Positions 23,967 through 34,958 of a stretch of DNA of 64,000 nucleotides are shown piece by piece. The position numbers and the translations under genes are program-made. How positions within the stretch are numbered: the first letter of the stretch is position 1; every line of letters starts with the position of its first letter. This DNA is from Cephalopachus bancanus (lineage: Eukaryota > Chordata > Mammalia > Primates > Tarsiidae), in the NCBI GenBank assembly GCA_027257055.1, contig JAPVLO010000044.1:2046001-2110000 (forward strand), read 5' to 3'. The notes under the pieces were generated by a model. The model saw only the letters and a list, made by a program, of their open reading frames with translations, was not told the DNA's origin and searched no databases.

Positions 23967-24385
23967 AAAGAGCATTGGTTGAGCACATACTATGTGCCCC
24001 CCAGTGGTGAGCAAGAGGAACAAGGTCTCTGCTCTCATGGAGCTGTCATGCTATTGGGGAAGAGGGACAGTAAACAAGTAAGCAAATAAATAAACAATAT
24101 AATTACAATATCATGGTATGTACCCGAAGAGAGAAAACCAACAAGACACTAGAAAATAAGTGAGCAGGCCTGGCATGAACAGGAAAGGCCTCTTTGAAGA
24201 GGTAACATTTAAGCTGAAAACTAAAGGACAAGAAGGAGACAACCACTCAAAAAAAAAAAAAAAAAGATCATTCCAGGCAGTGGGACTAGCAAGCATTAAG
24301 TGAATTCTCTGAAGTGGGCTCAAACTTGGCGGGTTTGAGGGGCAGAAAGGAGACCAATGTGGCTGGATCTGAGTGAGCTTTGCAA
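23967..24385 (-). repeat. L2 LINE fragment
   Basis: Antisense L2: GAGCACATACTATGTGCC, CAAGGTCTCTGCTCTCATGG, GGAAAGGCCTCTTTGAAGAG and TCATTCCAGGCAGTGGGAC. A 17-base A run lies within it at 24249-24265. Confidence 0.85.
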
Positions 24386-24689
24386 AAAATTTCTTGTTCA
24401 AATGAAAATGGCACAAAGTATAATATAAAATAAATCAAAGCGCAGGGATTCAGATAAAGTCAGTTTAAAACCACTGACAGAATTCAACTGCTGGCAGATG
24501 CTCATATCTCCCCCTGTAATATCCAGTATTTGTTTGAACTCTTTGGTGATGCCAAATCACAACCTCTGAAATCAGCCAGGTCCATGGGCACCTCAGGAGT
24601 GTATATGTCTCAAAGGGGAAAGCGTTGGGGCAGGCAGGGCTTTCCCTGAGGTAAAATCTTCCCAAACAAAACTCTTGCATATTTGCTGA
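24386..24689. other. Unique sequence, no gene seen
   Basis: Nothing recognisable. Confidence 0.4.
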
Positions 24690-25040
24690 AGGGTTGACGC
24701 TCTGTCAGCCAAACAGCGTCAGGCTGTGGTTTCTCCCTCCCGGCAGGTTACAGGCTTATCCCAGCTGGTTTTTGCTGAGCAGCGAACAGGACATATTTCA
24801 GACTAGGAGACTTTGAAGTATGTGTTCTCTTAAGGCTTAACAATGTCAAGCTTCATAACCCAAGAACTGGCTTGCTAGCTTCCTACTTTAAATTGCTCAT
24901 AATTTGAAACATGCAAACATTTCCACTTTATCAAGCAGGGCTACTAAACATATTATTGCTGGAACCTGCATGTTTTATGGTCTCCATACAGCCAGGGAAC
25001 TGAGTTTTATTAAAATAGACTGTTAAGAGGCTCAATTCAT
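24690..25040. promoter_or_regulatory. Candidate regulatory block with paired TGACGC sites
   Basis: TGACGCT at 24695-24701 and its exact reverse complement AGCGTCA at 24715-24721 frame a 13-base spacer. AT-rich homeodomain-like words follow (AAATTGCTCATAATTTGA, ACATGCAAACATTT). There is no repeat family here. Confidence 0.35.
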
Positions 25041-25579
25041 TATGGAATCTTCCAGGCTCCAGAATGAAAGTTTTGTTTGTTCTAAAGGCAGAAAGAAAGG
25101 ACTAGGAAGAGCGTGAGGATGACTCTGGTGTGTATATAGCAGAGGAAGAGGTGGGGGGAAAAGTGAAGACCACCAACAGTCTCCACCCTGGCCCTACTGT
25201 CTCCCCACCCCACTCCTGTGTCAGCTGTCTGTCTGAGGCCTAGCATTTGTCTGTGGAGCTATGAATCTGTTACTTATGGCAGAGCTGGGTCTGGCTTTGA
25301 GACAACTGGATTTGGCAAAAAAGGGTGATTCTTTAGTTGGGAGGGAAAAGAGGCTCAGAGCATCCACTGAGGGCAAGTACATCAAGAACATTAAAAATGA
25401 AATCCAATGAACAAACATAAACTGTGTATAAAAGTTTTTAAAAGGATATTGATGGCGCAAATACAGGTCTAGCTGCATCTGTCCTGTTCCTGGACTACTG
25501 ATAAGGGGTGGCAGTACTTAATGATATTAAGGTAAGACCATGCAATAAAACAATTTCAATACATTCAGGGAGCCTTTGT
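25041..25579. other. Unique sequence, no gene seen
   Basis: No repeat or exon is recognised. Confidence 0.4.
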
Positions 25580-25935
25580 TGCTTGCTAGAGCAGAGACGC
25601 TGAGCTGCTTGTAGCTTACTGTTCTCTGCCTGCTATATCTCATTGCCATATTTGTCTCCATGCTGTCCTGGTTAGAGAAAAGAGACCTTGAGAACACATG
25701 GGGTGGTAGAGGGATCCACTTGTCCTTGCATCCTAGTTGAACCTGCAGATAGACTCTAGCCCCAAACACCATCTGGCAGCAGTTGCATGAGAGACCTCAA
25801 GAGAGACTAGCAAAAGAACCACTCAGCTGAGCCTAGTCAACCCACAGTAACATGAGAGATAATCAATGGTTGATGTTGTTTTAAGTCACTGAGGTCTGAG
25901 TTGGTTGATTATACAACAATAAATAGCCAAAACAC
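25580..25935 (+). repeat. Ancient LTR-like dispersed repeat (family uncertain)
   Basis: Ends ATGTTGTTTTAAGTCACTGA, GGTCTGAGTTGGTTGATTAT, ACAACAATAAATAGCC. This is the 3' layout of old mammalian LTRs of the MaLR kind. CCACTCAGCTGAGCCTAGTC lies just upstream. Confidence 0.5.
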
Positions 25936-26029
25936 TCTCTTCCTCCTCTTAGAATTCTGGGAAAAGAAATAGTTCTCCCAGGGTAGACAAAAGTGTCTTC
26001 CAGACATTCTGATCGCAATAATCATGATA

Positions 26030-26200
26030 ATGATAGTGGCAGCTTTCATTTATTGTGTGCCTAGAATGCACCAGGCACTAATTCTAAATGTTTGTTTTTA
26101 TATGTAACCTGAGGTAGATTCTATTATTGTTGGTACTTTACAGATGAGGAAACTGAGGCTCAGAGTCTGATTTCATAGTCCATGATTTTGATTCTTACAC
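26030..26200 (-). repeat. MIR SINE
   Basis: TTTATTGTGTGCCTAGAATG, CACCAGGCACTAATTCTAA and TTTACAGATGAGGAAACTGA in antisense MIR order. Confidence 0.9.
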
Positions 26201-26596
26201 AGCACTAACTCCACAGTCCGACTCTCAGAGCCAAGCCTAGCACTGTGTGCCACTGCTGTCAGCACAAGGCCCAGTACCCAAGAAGTGCTCAGTGATGTTA
26301 GCTGGTGCAAGTGACATCATCAACTCCTCTCAAGCCCCTTTAACCCCACATTTATTAAGTATAGTCTGATTGTTGGAAACTGTGCCAGATTCTAGAAATG
26401 TCTCCAAAACCTCATATGAGACCCATTGCCCTCTCACCAGAAAAACTTTAGTAGGCCTAGTCCAGTCATTCTGGAGTTTGCCAATGAGCTCCTTTAATCT
26501 CTATGACCACAGGGCCCAATGCAATAACTGATCTTGCCTAAGCAATCAGTGTTTAAGAAATGGGCTTATGACTGAATCACATATGAATAAATGAGG
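26201..26596. other. Unique sequence, no gene seen
   Basis: Possibly further decayed MIR or L2 near 26250-26300; otherwise unique. Confidence 0.35.
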
Positions 26597-26640
26597 AATG
26601 GGTGGGTGAGTGGGAGGATGGATGGATAGATGGATAGATA
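26597..26640. repeat. Short (GGAT)n tract
   Basis: GGATGGATGGATAGATGGAT flanked by GGGTGGGTGAGTGG. Confidence 0.85.
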
Positions 26641-26879
26641 AAAAGAAATTATATTCTCATGTACATACACTTTAAGTCTTATCTGGAATATCTCTCTAGT
26701 GTTTTTAATTTCATAGGAAGTGTCATTCTCATTCTCATCTCTCTATGATTTTTTTTTCTCTGTGACTTTTTATTTGGTCTGGGTACAGGGCAAAAAGGGT
26801 GAAAGAGTAAGATCTGGCCATGCAGGAGGTTGGAAAGGTGTTAACAAGCTATAAATGACCTTCCCTGGCCTATTCAGGC

Positions 26880-27370
26880 ATAAGTAATGTCCCCAAATTG
26901 CCTACAGTCAAAACTGCCAATTCCAAGCTGATTGCGATGAATCAGGCTCCCCCTATACGCAATAATGTGATCAATTTCTCATTTCGCTGAATAAATAAGC
27001 TGGAAGATGGGGAACTGTCTCTGACCCACCGTTAACCTTCTGCCTCATTATTCATATCAGACCTATGACATACATGTAAGAAATCCCTGGTTCAATTTTA
27101 GCTAATTATTTGTTAGAACTGAAGGCTCCGTGAAGTGTTACTGATGGTACAAGTGCCCAGGGACCTCTGGAAAATCAGACTGAGAAAGCCTTTGTCTAGA
27201 ATAAGGAAGGCCAGGAAGCAGCCTCCTTTTCATTCCCCAGCTGCAAGCTTGCGGTTAGGTATCCATGTGTTTGTACACATTTATTTGCCTCTGACTGCGA
27301 GGCTCTGGTAATTCATGACATCTTTGACTGTTGTTATCCACATCTTTTTATTGTACTTAATGAAGATCAC
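26880..27370. promoter_or_regulatory. Candidate conserved regulatory block
   Basis: Repeat-free sequence dense in short factor-like words: GCTGATTGCGATGAATCAGG (C/EBP-ATF-like), CGCAATAATGTGATCAATTT, GAATAAATAAGC, and TTTTAGCTAATTATTTGTT (homeodomain-like). AT-rich clusters sit in moderately GC-rich flanks, the look of a developmental enhancer. This is inference from composition. Confidence 0.4.
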
Positions 27371-28009
27371 CCTCAGAGATTAATTCTTTCATTGGGAATA
27401 AATCCTGCCATAGTCCTTCCCCTCCCCCTGCCCCACACAGTATCCCCCTGGTATGACACTGAGGGACCAGAGCTTTGGGGAGCATTAAAAATGTTCATTT
27501 AATTGACTGACTGCCTCCAGAGAGATTTCTTGGGAGGCTGCAGAATTGTGTTTGTGCATACTGGGGGGTGGGGATGAAGCCATGCAAGGGATTTGGCAGG
27601 TGCTACCTGAAGAGATATCAGGTGCTGGTGACCTGGGCCAGGGGTAACTGTGGCTTCTCTGGAAGAGGACACAGATGGTGACTCCTCTGGGAGGGACCAC
27701 TGGCTCAGCTGGAAGATTTGGACCTGCCCTGGAGGGAAATGGGATGAAAGGTTGTAACTGATTGCCCTTGCCAGGGGTCTATCTGGAAGCCAGCTTTGTA
27801 ACTCCCAAGGAATCTCTCAAGCCTAGAACACAAGCAACTTTTAGGTGCATTTGTGTTTCCTTAAGAGAACAAAAGCCTTTGTCACACACTAAAGGCCATA
27901 TTGCCTTTACGATTATCTAATTTCTGCCCATTTTCAGAATTCCTGAGGATATCTCCTAAGCACTCTCACTTTAGGAGATTGTAAAATAAACATGCCCATC
28001 CATGTCACT
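27371..28009. other. Unique sequence, no gene seen
   Basis: C-rich at 27418-27450; otherwise unremarkable. Confidence 0.4.
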
Positions 28010-28440
28010 TAACACATAATTTCTGAACAACGTCAGGCACTGGGCAAGCCTTTGGAGGTGGAGTATGGAGGAATAGCATTATCAGCTGCCTTCGCGTCTT
28101 CATGGAGCTTTTTGTCCAGTGGGAAGATAAACAATACTCAAGACAGCATTGTGATGTCAGGTGAGTTAAGGGAAATTCGTGGAATTCTGGGGCACGGAGG
28201 AGGTGATGGACTCAGCAGATCAGAGGGACTTTCAGGAGGTAATCCTGAAGGATAAAAATCTGTGATTCAGGGGAAGAGTTAAAAGTAGGTAGGGTGATGG
28301 GAGAGAGAATGACTACTGGAAGCAGCAGCACACATGGTATCTCAGAAAGGACAGGGAACAGGGTAGGCTGAAGACAGTTTGATGGCAAAGAGGTGGAGAA
28401 AGGGTTGTAGAAGTAAGCAGGACCAAGTGAGAAACGGCTT
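28010..28440 (-). repeat. L2 LINE fragment
   Basis: GTCAGGCACTGGGCAAGCCT, TCTTCATGGAGCTTTTTGTC, CCAGTGGGAAGATAAACAAT, and ACTTTCAGGAGGTAATCCTG, in antisense L2 order. Confidence 0.75.
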
Positions 28441-28769
28441 CGTTGCTCCACTTCTGGATGTGAATGTGCCAATTCTGAGAGGAGTTGTGGACTCCATTAG
28501 TAATTACTCTGGGTCTTGGAGTCCAGAATAATACATTTAAATGAGGACTGTCTCAGACAAACCAGTGTAGGGTCACCATATTCAAAAGTTGTGTCTGGGA
28601 CATAGATTTCTTTAATTTTATCCCAAGTTCTTTTGAAGGCAAATGAAAAGATCAACTTTGCATCTTAGGAAGTGTTCAGGCTGCCTGTGGTTGATGGTTT
28701 GGAAGAGGCACAAATGTATAGAGACAGGAAGAACCTGTGCTTTCCATGAGGTGAGCTGGGGTATGGGGA
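28441..28769. other. Unique sequence, no gene seen
   Basis: No exon or repeat core is seen. Confidence 0.35.
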
Positions 28770-28860
28770 AGAGGAGATGACTCCATTTTGCAGATGCAAA
28801 AACTGAAGTCCAAAGGGACAAAAGGGCTTGCCAGTCATTAGCAATTGTTGGGTGATCGGC
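28770..28860 (-). repeat. MIR SINE fragment
   Basis: CATTTTGCAGATGCAAAAAC, TGAAGTCCAAAGGGACAAAA, GGGCTTGCCAGTCATTAGC. Confidence 0.6.
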
Positions 28861-29004
28861 TTCACCTGATCAACAGGAAAGAGAGTTCCAGTGTGGACCC
28901 ACGGTGGAAAAATTCCTTTCTGTCTGGGAGGTGGGAGCAGCTCCAAACCTGACATTCAGCATATAAAGCTCAAGGAAAGTGGGAGGGGGAGAATCTGTCA
29001 CTTT

Positions 29005-29304
29005 ATTTTTTTATTTTTTTATTTTTTTGAGTTGGAGTCTCATGCTGTCGCCCAGACTGGAGTGCAGTGGCCGCTCCCGGCCACCGCAGCCTCAACGCGC
29101 TGGGCTCCGGCGATCCTTCCGCCTCAGCCTTCCAAGTATCTGGAGTTACAGGCGCGCGCTACCACCCCTGGCTAATCTTTGATTTATTGTGGAGATGAGG
29201 TCTTGCCAAGTTGCCCAGACAGGTCTCAAACCCGCGGACTCAGGCAATCCACTCACCTCAGCCTCCCAAAGTGCGGGATTACAGGCTGAGCCACTGAGCC
29301 CAGG
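29005..29304 (-). repeat. Alu SINE, full length
   Basis: Antisense dimer of the GGCCGCTCCCGGCCACCGCAG type. GAATYTGTCACTTT is duplicated on both sides (from 28991 and 29306). An open frame of 180 residues starting inside it is an Alu artefact. Confidence 0.95.
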
Positions 29305-29509
29305 TGAATTTGTCACTTTTCAATCAGAACTGTTCCCTGGGAACCAGATCTTGAGTATCTTGACCAAAGCACTAAGAAATCTGTATTTCTGCAACACGGT
29401 AACCCATCATCTTAGATGCTCAAAAACAAAAATATCCTTCTTCCCCTGGAGTGAGAATGACTGGGCCATGACTCCTCAAACTCACTATGAACCAAGGGCC
29501 TGGCCACAG

Positions 29510-29860
29510 ATGAAAGCGTGTGCCAAGCAGCGTCTCCGTATGCTCTTTCCTCTACCTGAAAGCTCTTCCCCTGAAGAGTTACATGGTTCATTCAGGTCCC
29601 TGCTCAGTTATGGCCTTCTCCAGGGGACTTTTCCCAGCCATCCTTTCCAAAGTAGCCTCATCCTTTTACCCACGATTGTCTTTCCTACCCAGCATCAGGT
29701 ATCAGGTTGCCCTATGGTTGCCACTTTGTGATCTGTATCCCTTGATGGTATATGAACTTCCTGAGGACAGTAACTCTGTCTCAATCATCCTGTATCTCCA
29801 GTACCTAGCATACAGTTCGTGTTTAATAAGCACATGAACTGATAAATCAATGTTGAAGTC
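29510..29860 (+). repeat. L2 LINE fragment
   Basis: CTCTTTCCTCTACCTGAAAG, CATTCAGGTCCCTGCTCAG, CTTCTCCAGGGGACTTTTCC, GAACTTCCTGAGGACAGTAA and CAGTACCTAGCATACAGTTC follow L2 order to its 3' end. Confidence 0.85.
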
Positions 29861-30149
29861 ACTGCTCCCATGGAGAATTCTTGGAGGGATGTCTTCAAGA
29901 TTCTGAGAAGGGTTAGTCTCATGAGGACAGACACACGCATCGACTCCCTGGACCAAGAGTTCCTTCCCTCCCCAGTCCAACTGCATCCCTGAGACCAAGA
30001 AAAGTCCAGGCATAGGGCATGAGCCTACTAGATGATGAATGACTGAATGAGTTGAATGAGCAACTGCATTAAATCTCCCCTGGGGCGGGGAGCAGAAAGA
30101 TACCCTGGCTGGAGGGGATTGTGGAACCATGAGGAATAATAGCATTATG

Positions 30150-30380
30150 ATCAGAGTTGTCATTTATTGATTGATTATTATGTGCCAGACACAGTCCAGT
30201 CATTCCACATTTATCTCATTTAATCCTCACAAGACCTCCATTAATTGGTACTATTCTTATCCCCATTTTACATATGAAGAAAGCAAGTCCCAGGAAGGTT
30301 CAATAACTACCCCAAGAGAATGCCGCAAGTGTAGTACAGTCAGGATTGGAATCCAGAGCCCTTGCCTCCAGAACTGACTC
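30150..30380 (-). repeat. MIR SINE, nearly full length
   Basis: TTATGTGCCAGACACAGTCC, ATCTCATTTAATCCTCACAA, TCTTATCCCCATTTTACATA, and GGATTGGAATCCAGAGCCC. Confidence 0.93.
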
Positions 30381-30435
30381 TGGGCTTCCCTGTGAGCAGG
30401 GAGTAGAATACAGGTGCTTAAAACCCGGCTAATGG

Positions 30436-30737
30436 GTTGGGTGCGGTGGCTCAAACCTGTAATCCCAGCACTTTGGGAGCCTGAGGCAAGAAGATTGCCT
30501 GAGCCCAGGGATTTCGTGACCAGCCTGGACAACTTGGTGATACCTCATCTCTACAATAAAAAAATCAAAAAATTAGCTGGGAGTGGCAGCACATGCCTGT
30601 AGTTCCGGCTGCTTGGAAGGCTGAGATGGAAGGATTGCTGGAACACAGCATGTCGATGCTGGGGTGGCTGTGAGTGTGCCACTGCACTCAAGCCTGGGTG
30701 ACAGAGTAAGACTCTGACTCAAAAAAAAAAAAAAAAA
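30436..30737 (+). repeat. Alu SINE, full length
   Basis: Dimer ending GACTCTGACTC plus 18 A. GGCTAATGG is duplicated on both sides. The right arm is of the GATGCTGGGGTGGCTGTGA type. GGTTGGGTGCGGTGGCTCAA at the 5' end is closer to the general Alu start than in its neighbours. Confidence 0.95.
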
Positions 30738-30929
30738 CTGGCTAATGGCAGGCCATGTTTGGTGAGTATGCACAGCAGACAGAGCCTTCGTAGATGCCTA
30801 TCTACAAGGAAGAGGGAGAAGAAATGCCCACCTGGAAGATACACATGTCTGATGGGCAAAGCATAGCCTGTCTCCCCAGTCCTTTGAGAGATTCCAACTG
30901 GGAAAGAGAAACTGTTCTTACATTTGCTT

Positions 30930-31112
30930 TTTGTTTTTTTGTTTGTTTTTTAGAAACAGGGTCTCACTTTGTCACGCAAGCCGAAGTGCAGTGATGCAGT
31001 GATGCAGTCATAGCTAACTGCAACCCCCAGCTCCTGGCTTAAGCCATCCTCTTGCCTCAGGCTCCCCAGTAGCTGGAACTACAGGCACGCACCACCATGC
31101 CTAGTCATCCCT
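30930..31112 (-). repeat. Old monomeric Alu-like SINE
   Basis: One arm only: GAAACAGGGTCTCACTTTGT, TCATAGCTAACTGCAACCCC, TAGCTGGAACTACAGGCACG. It contains a small GATGCA tandem (GTGATGCAGTGATGCAGTC). ACATTTG/ACACTTG flanks may be the target duplication. It resembles the older Alu monomer class. Confidence 0.8.
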
Positions 31113-31171
31113 ACACTTGTTTTGGTAACTACAGAAGAGCAAGCTCCTCGAGATAAAATACGTCACTCCTT

Positions 31172-31480
31172 TGTTCATTAATTCAGTCACTTTATTGAGT
31201 TCCCACTATGTGCCAGGCTCTGTTTGAGGGGCCAGGGCTCTGATAAGACATGGGCAGATAGAATCCTGCCCTCCCGGAATGTACTGCCTCATGGGAAAGA
31301 TTATACAAGACAAGGGACAGACGTGGTGCTGGGGATGAGAGCAGAGAGTAGCCCAACTGAGGCTCCCCAGAGGTGCTGCCTGGGGAGGGAAGGTGGAACA
31401 GGAATGGGCCAGGTAATGGTGGGGGAGGAGAGTAGAGAGCAGCAGCCCAGAGGAGGCAGTGCAAGAAGCAGAGCTGAGTC
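31172..31480 (-). repeat. L2 LINE fragment
   Basis: TTATTGAGTTCCCACTATGT, GCCAGGCTCTGTTTGAGG, ATCCTGCCCTCCCGGAATGT, in antisense L2 order. Confidence 0.85.
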
Positions 31481-32686
31481 TCTGTTTTAAAGAGAGGGGC
31501 AGAACCTAAGCTTAAGAGGGGCAGACTTAAGAAGGGGATCCCTCGCTGAGGGAGACAGGAAGGGAGGTCTGGAGGGAGCCCAACCGAGGCAGGAAGTGGG
31601 GCTGGACCCCAGATCAAGAACCTGCTCTAAGTGGACACTCAGAAGCTGAGTCTACCCACAGCAGATTCCTTTTCTGCTGTGGGTCCCCTAGGGGCCAGAA
31701 GCGGCTCCTATCAAATCACTTCATAAACATGCCCCCAATGTGTTTCTATTCTCCGGAAGTAGCTTAGACTCTGGAGAGCCAAAACAAATATTTTCTGAGT
31801 CTGGCATGGCTCCAAAGTAGGGATGATTTGTGGTCAGGTGGCTGACTTTGAGCTTGCGCGGCTCAAGGATACACGGCTGCCTTCCCTCCTCAAGCCGGGG
31901 TAGGGTGAGAAAAAACCCTCCAACCTGGCAGTGGGAAGAATTGACCTGGGACCATTTCTTTCTTTCTTCCATTTCACAAAGTCCGTTTCATAAAGTCACC
32001 TGCAGATTGCTTCAGACTCACCACAAACTCCATTTTTATACAGTTCTTGCTTCTTCAATTTCTCAGTACTCATCCAATAATGAGTGACAGATAGTCACTC
32101 ACGGGCTTATCTTGTTCAGGTTGAAATCCAGCCCCTGAGTGGCCAAGACTAGGTCCTTTGAGGGCTAAACCAGCCTGAGCAGGAAGCAAGCAAGGATGAA
32201 GTTCATGCCCCTCTCTCCCCCATTCTATGCCCCACCATCTGCTCTGACCCAGAGCCAGGGATCAGTGACCAGTATCTCAGTGGCTGTTTTCCATGACAAT
32301 TTTTTGGTCTGAGCTCATTCATCAATTTCTGTGCAACAATGTCAGTTTGTGGAAAACTTGCATGAGTTCCTGAATCTGGGGGCAGAGGGGAGACACTGAG
32401 ATACAAGACAGACTTCTCCCCTGCTGGTAGGAAAATTCCCAGCTCCCTTTAGGCCTCCCTTCCGGTCTCCAGCCATAGCCTCACTTTTTCCATGACCTTA
32501 TCAATTTCTGATAGGCAGGGACTAATCCAGCATTCGAAGGAAAGGAAGCCCTGGGAAAAACAAAGCCCAGCAGGTCCTCCTACCACGCATATGCGGAGAC
32601 CCACACAAGTTCAGAACTGCCATGAAGCACAATGTCGTCAAGTTTGGTCCCATCTCCTCTTTCCCTGCACGTGTGGACTCTGAAAT
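31481..32686. other. Unique sequence, no gene seen
   Basis: About 1.2 kb without a recognised repeat. The open frames here are under 100 residues except one of 141 residues (31192-31617, minus) that overlaps L2. No exon signature. Confidence 0.4.
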
Positions 32687-32701
32687 AGAAAGGAAGCTGA
32701 G

Positions 32702-32995
32702 GCCAGGCTCAGTGGCTCGCCTGTAATCCCAGCACTAAGGGAGGCCGAAGCGAGTGGATTGCCTGAACCCGCGGGTTTGAGACCAGTCCAGGCAACTTGG
32801 TGGGACCTCGTCACTACAATAAATAAAAAATTAGCTGGGTATAGTAGAACATGCCTGTAGTTCTGGCTACTTGGAAGGCTGAGGCAGAAGGATCTCCAGA
32901 GCCCAGCAGGTCGATGCTGGAGTGGCCATGAATGTGCCACGGCACTCCAGCCTGGGTGACAGAATGAGATTCCAACTCAAGAAAAAAAAGAAGAA
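32702..32995 (+). repeat. Alu SINE, full length
   Basis: Perfect 15-bp target duplication AGAAAGGAAGCTGAG at 32687-32701 and 32996-33010. The right arm is of the GATGCTGGAGTGGCCATGA type. Confidence 0.97.
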
Positions 32996-33252
32996 AGAAA
33001 GGAAGCTGAGTTGGATAAGTCCTCAGATACCTTGAAAAGTCTGACTTTGGCCTCCAAAACAGAGGAAGATGGGACTTCCTGAAAGTGTCTTTTGGTAGCC
33101 TTGAGTGTAGTTGTTAGTCATTAGGGCCACTCACCAAATATTTCTGGTTTCTTCCCCTCCTGGCTCCAGGTCGGATTGTTCTTCCTGGCTCCTGGGTGAG
33201 TAAGTGGGACCATGTGACCAGAGATAGCCAATGAGCTGACAGCACAAGTGAC

Positions 33253-33580
33253 ATACAGTCATGCATGGCATGCTCTGAGAAATGTATCATTAGCCGATTT
33301 CATTGTTGTGTGAACATCATAGAGTGTACTTACACAAACCTGGATGGTACAACCTACTACACACCTAGGCTGTATGGTATAGCCTATTGCTCCTAGGCTA
33401 CAAACCTGTGCAGCATGTTATTATACTGAATATTATTGGCAATTATAACACAATGGCAAGTATTTGTATATCCAAGCATATATAAACATAAAAAAGGTGC
33501 AGTGAGGTATTAAAATCTTATGGAATCACCAGCATATATATGGTCTGTCATTGATCAAAACATCATTATGAAGTGTACAG
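33253..33580 (+). mobile_element. TcMar-Tigger-like DNA transposon
   Basis: CAGTCATGCATGGCATG, GTGAACATCATAGAGTGTAC, ACACACCTAGGCTGTATGGT, TATTGCTCCTAGGCTACAAA and a TGATCAAAACATCATTATGA end. This order is well known in an old mammalian Tigger group. The 5' end is internally deleted and no transposase frame remains. Confidence 0.75.
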
Positions 33581-33584
33581 CTGG

Positions 33585-33890
33585 CTGCCCAATATGGAAG
33601 CCACTGGCTACATGTGGCCATTAAGCACTTGAAATGTGGTCAGTCCAAATTGAAGTGTTCTATACATGCATAATACACAGACTCTACAAACTTAGTATGA
33701 AAAAAAGAAAAGAAAATATTGCATTAATAATTTTTATATTCATATTGAAATGATGATATTGTTAAATGATACCATTTTGGATATACTGAGTTAAGTAAAA
33801 TATACTACCAACATTCATTTCACTTGTCTCCTTATGTAGTTTCTTACATAATTTCTTAAATTACGTTTATGGTTTGCAGTATATTGGTCT
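33585..33890 (+). mobile_element. hAT-like non-autonomous DNA transposon
   Basis: CTGCCCAATATGGAAGCCAC, TGGCTACATGTGGCCATTAA, GCACTTGAAATGTGGTCAGT, TTTCACTTGTCTCCTTATG. It lies almost directly against the Tigger-like copy. Confidence 0.7.
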
Positions 33891-33989
33891 AGAACAATGC
33901 CTGTCCCATGGTAGGTTCTGAAGAAATGTTGAAAAGAGACAGGCAGGGTGTGCTAGCTTCCAGAAGAAAATGTCAAGAACACCAAGGAG

Positions 33990-34263
33990 TAGCCGGGCTC
34001 AGTGGCTCAGCGTGTAATCCCGCGCCTTTGGGAGGCTGAGGTGAGTGGATTGCCTGAGCCTGTGGGTTCGAGACCCGCCTGGGCAGCGAGACCTCATCTC
34101 TACAATAAATAAAAAATCAGCCGGGCGTTGTAGCGCATGCCTGTAATTCCGGCTACTTGGAAGGCTGAGGTGGGAGGATCGCCAGAGCCCAGCAGGGAGC
34201 GGCCACTGCACTCCAGACTGGGTGACAGAGTGAGACTCCAACTCAAAAAAAAAAAAAAAGAAG
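33990..34263 (+). repeat. Alu SINE, full length
   Basis: Perfect 15-bp duplication AAGAACACCAAGGAG at 33975-33989 and 34264-34278. The B-box-like GGGTTCGAGACCC is intact. The right arm is of the GAGCGGCCACTGCACTCCAG type. Confidence 0.97.
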
Positions 34264-34278
34264 AAGAACACCAAGGAG

Positions 34279-34659
34279 AAAAAGAAGACATCTAAATGTG
34301 AGTAAAATGTCTTCAGTATGGAAGAAAGAATGCTGCCCGTTTTGATTGTGCATAGAGATGAGAAAGGATACATCTCCTCTTTCATCTCCTCTCCCTCATT
34401 CCTTCCCGCAACCATGCTAGTGATTGTTTCTCAGGCCTCGGGGATGATGTTTGAACTTGTGTGTCGAGAACAGGCTGTGTGTTTGCTGTGATTTCTGTTT
34501 TATTCCTGGCATCTATCATGGTGCCTGGCTCCAACTAGGTATTCGACAAATGTTTGTGCAAAGAATAAATTATCCTCCAGAGGGTCTTAAGACATTTGAA
34601 CTTTTACTGCTCTTTTTTTACCCCCAAGTTTTAATATGTGTGCAATGTTTTATAAGAGC
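34279..34659. other. Unique sequence, no gene seen
   Basis: A segment near 34495-34570 (GCATCTATCATGGTGCCTGG, TTCGACAAATGTTTGTGC) may be a decayed L2 tail. Confidence 0.4.
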
Positions 34660-34790
34660 AAGAGCATAGGATTCAAGCTATTGTGTGCTCAAGCAAGAAT
34701 GCAACCTCTTAAGCCTCAGTGCTCTCATCTGTTAAATGGGAATATCACTACTTCTATTAATATTTACTTAACAAAGACATTGTGGGGCCA
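34660..34790 (+). repeat. MIR SINE fragment
   Basis: CTCTTAAGCCTCAGTGCTCT, CATCTGTTAAATGGGAATAT. Confidence 0.7.
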
Positions 34791-34958
34791 GGTAACAAAA
34801 GCAGACAGTGAATGAAGAAGGTAAGAAATGGGAATGTGTTACTCAGCAAGTCTGGGCCACAATCCCAAAAGACACAATCCTGAATACCATGATCCCAAAT
34901 GTTGAAATCTCAAAAGACTAAAATCCCCAAAATATAATTCTGTAAGAAATAATTTTAA

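Noticed and set aside
29189..29731. 180-residue plus-strand open frame
   Set aside because: Starts inside an antisense Alu and continues into L2; typical Alu-derived artefact.
33990..34415. 138-residue minus-strand frame
   Set aside because: Antisense translation of an Alu.
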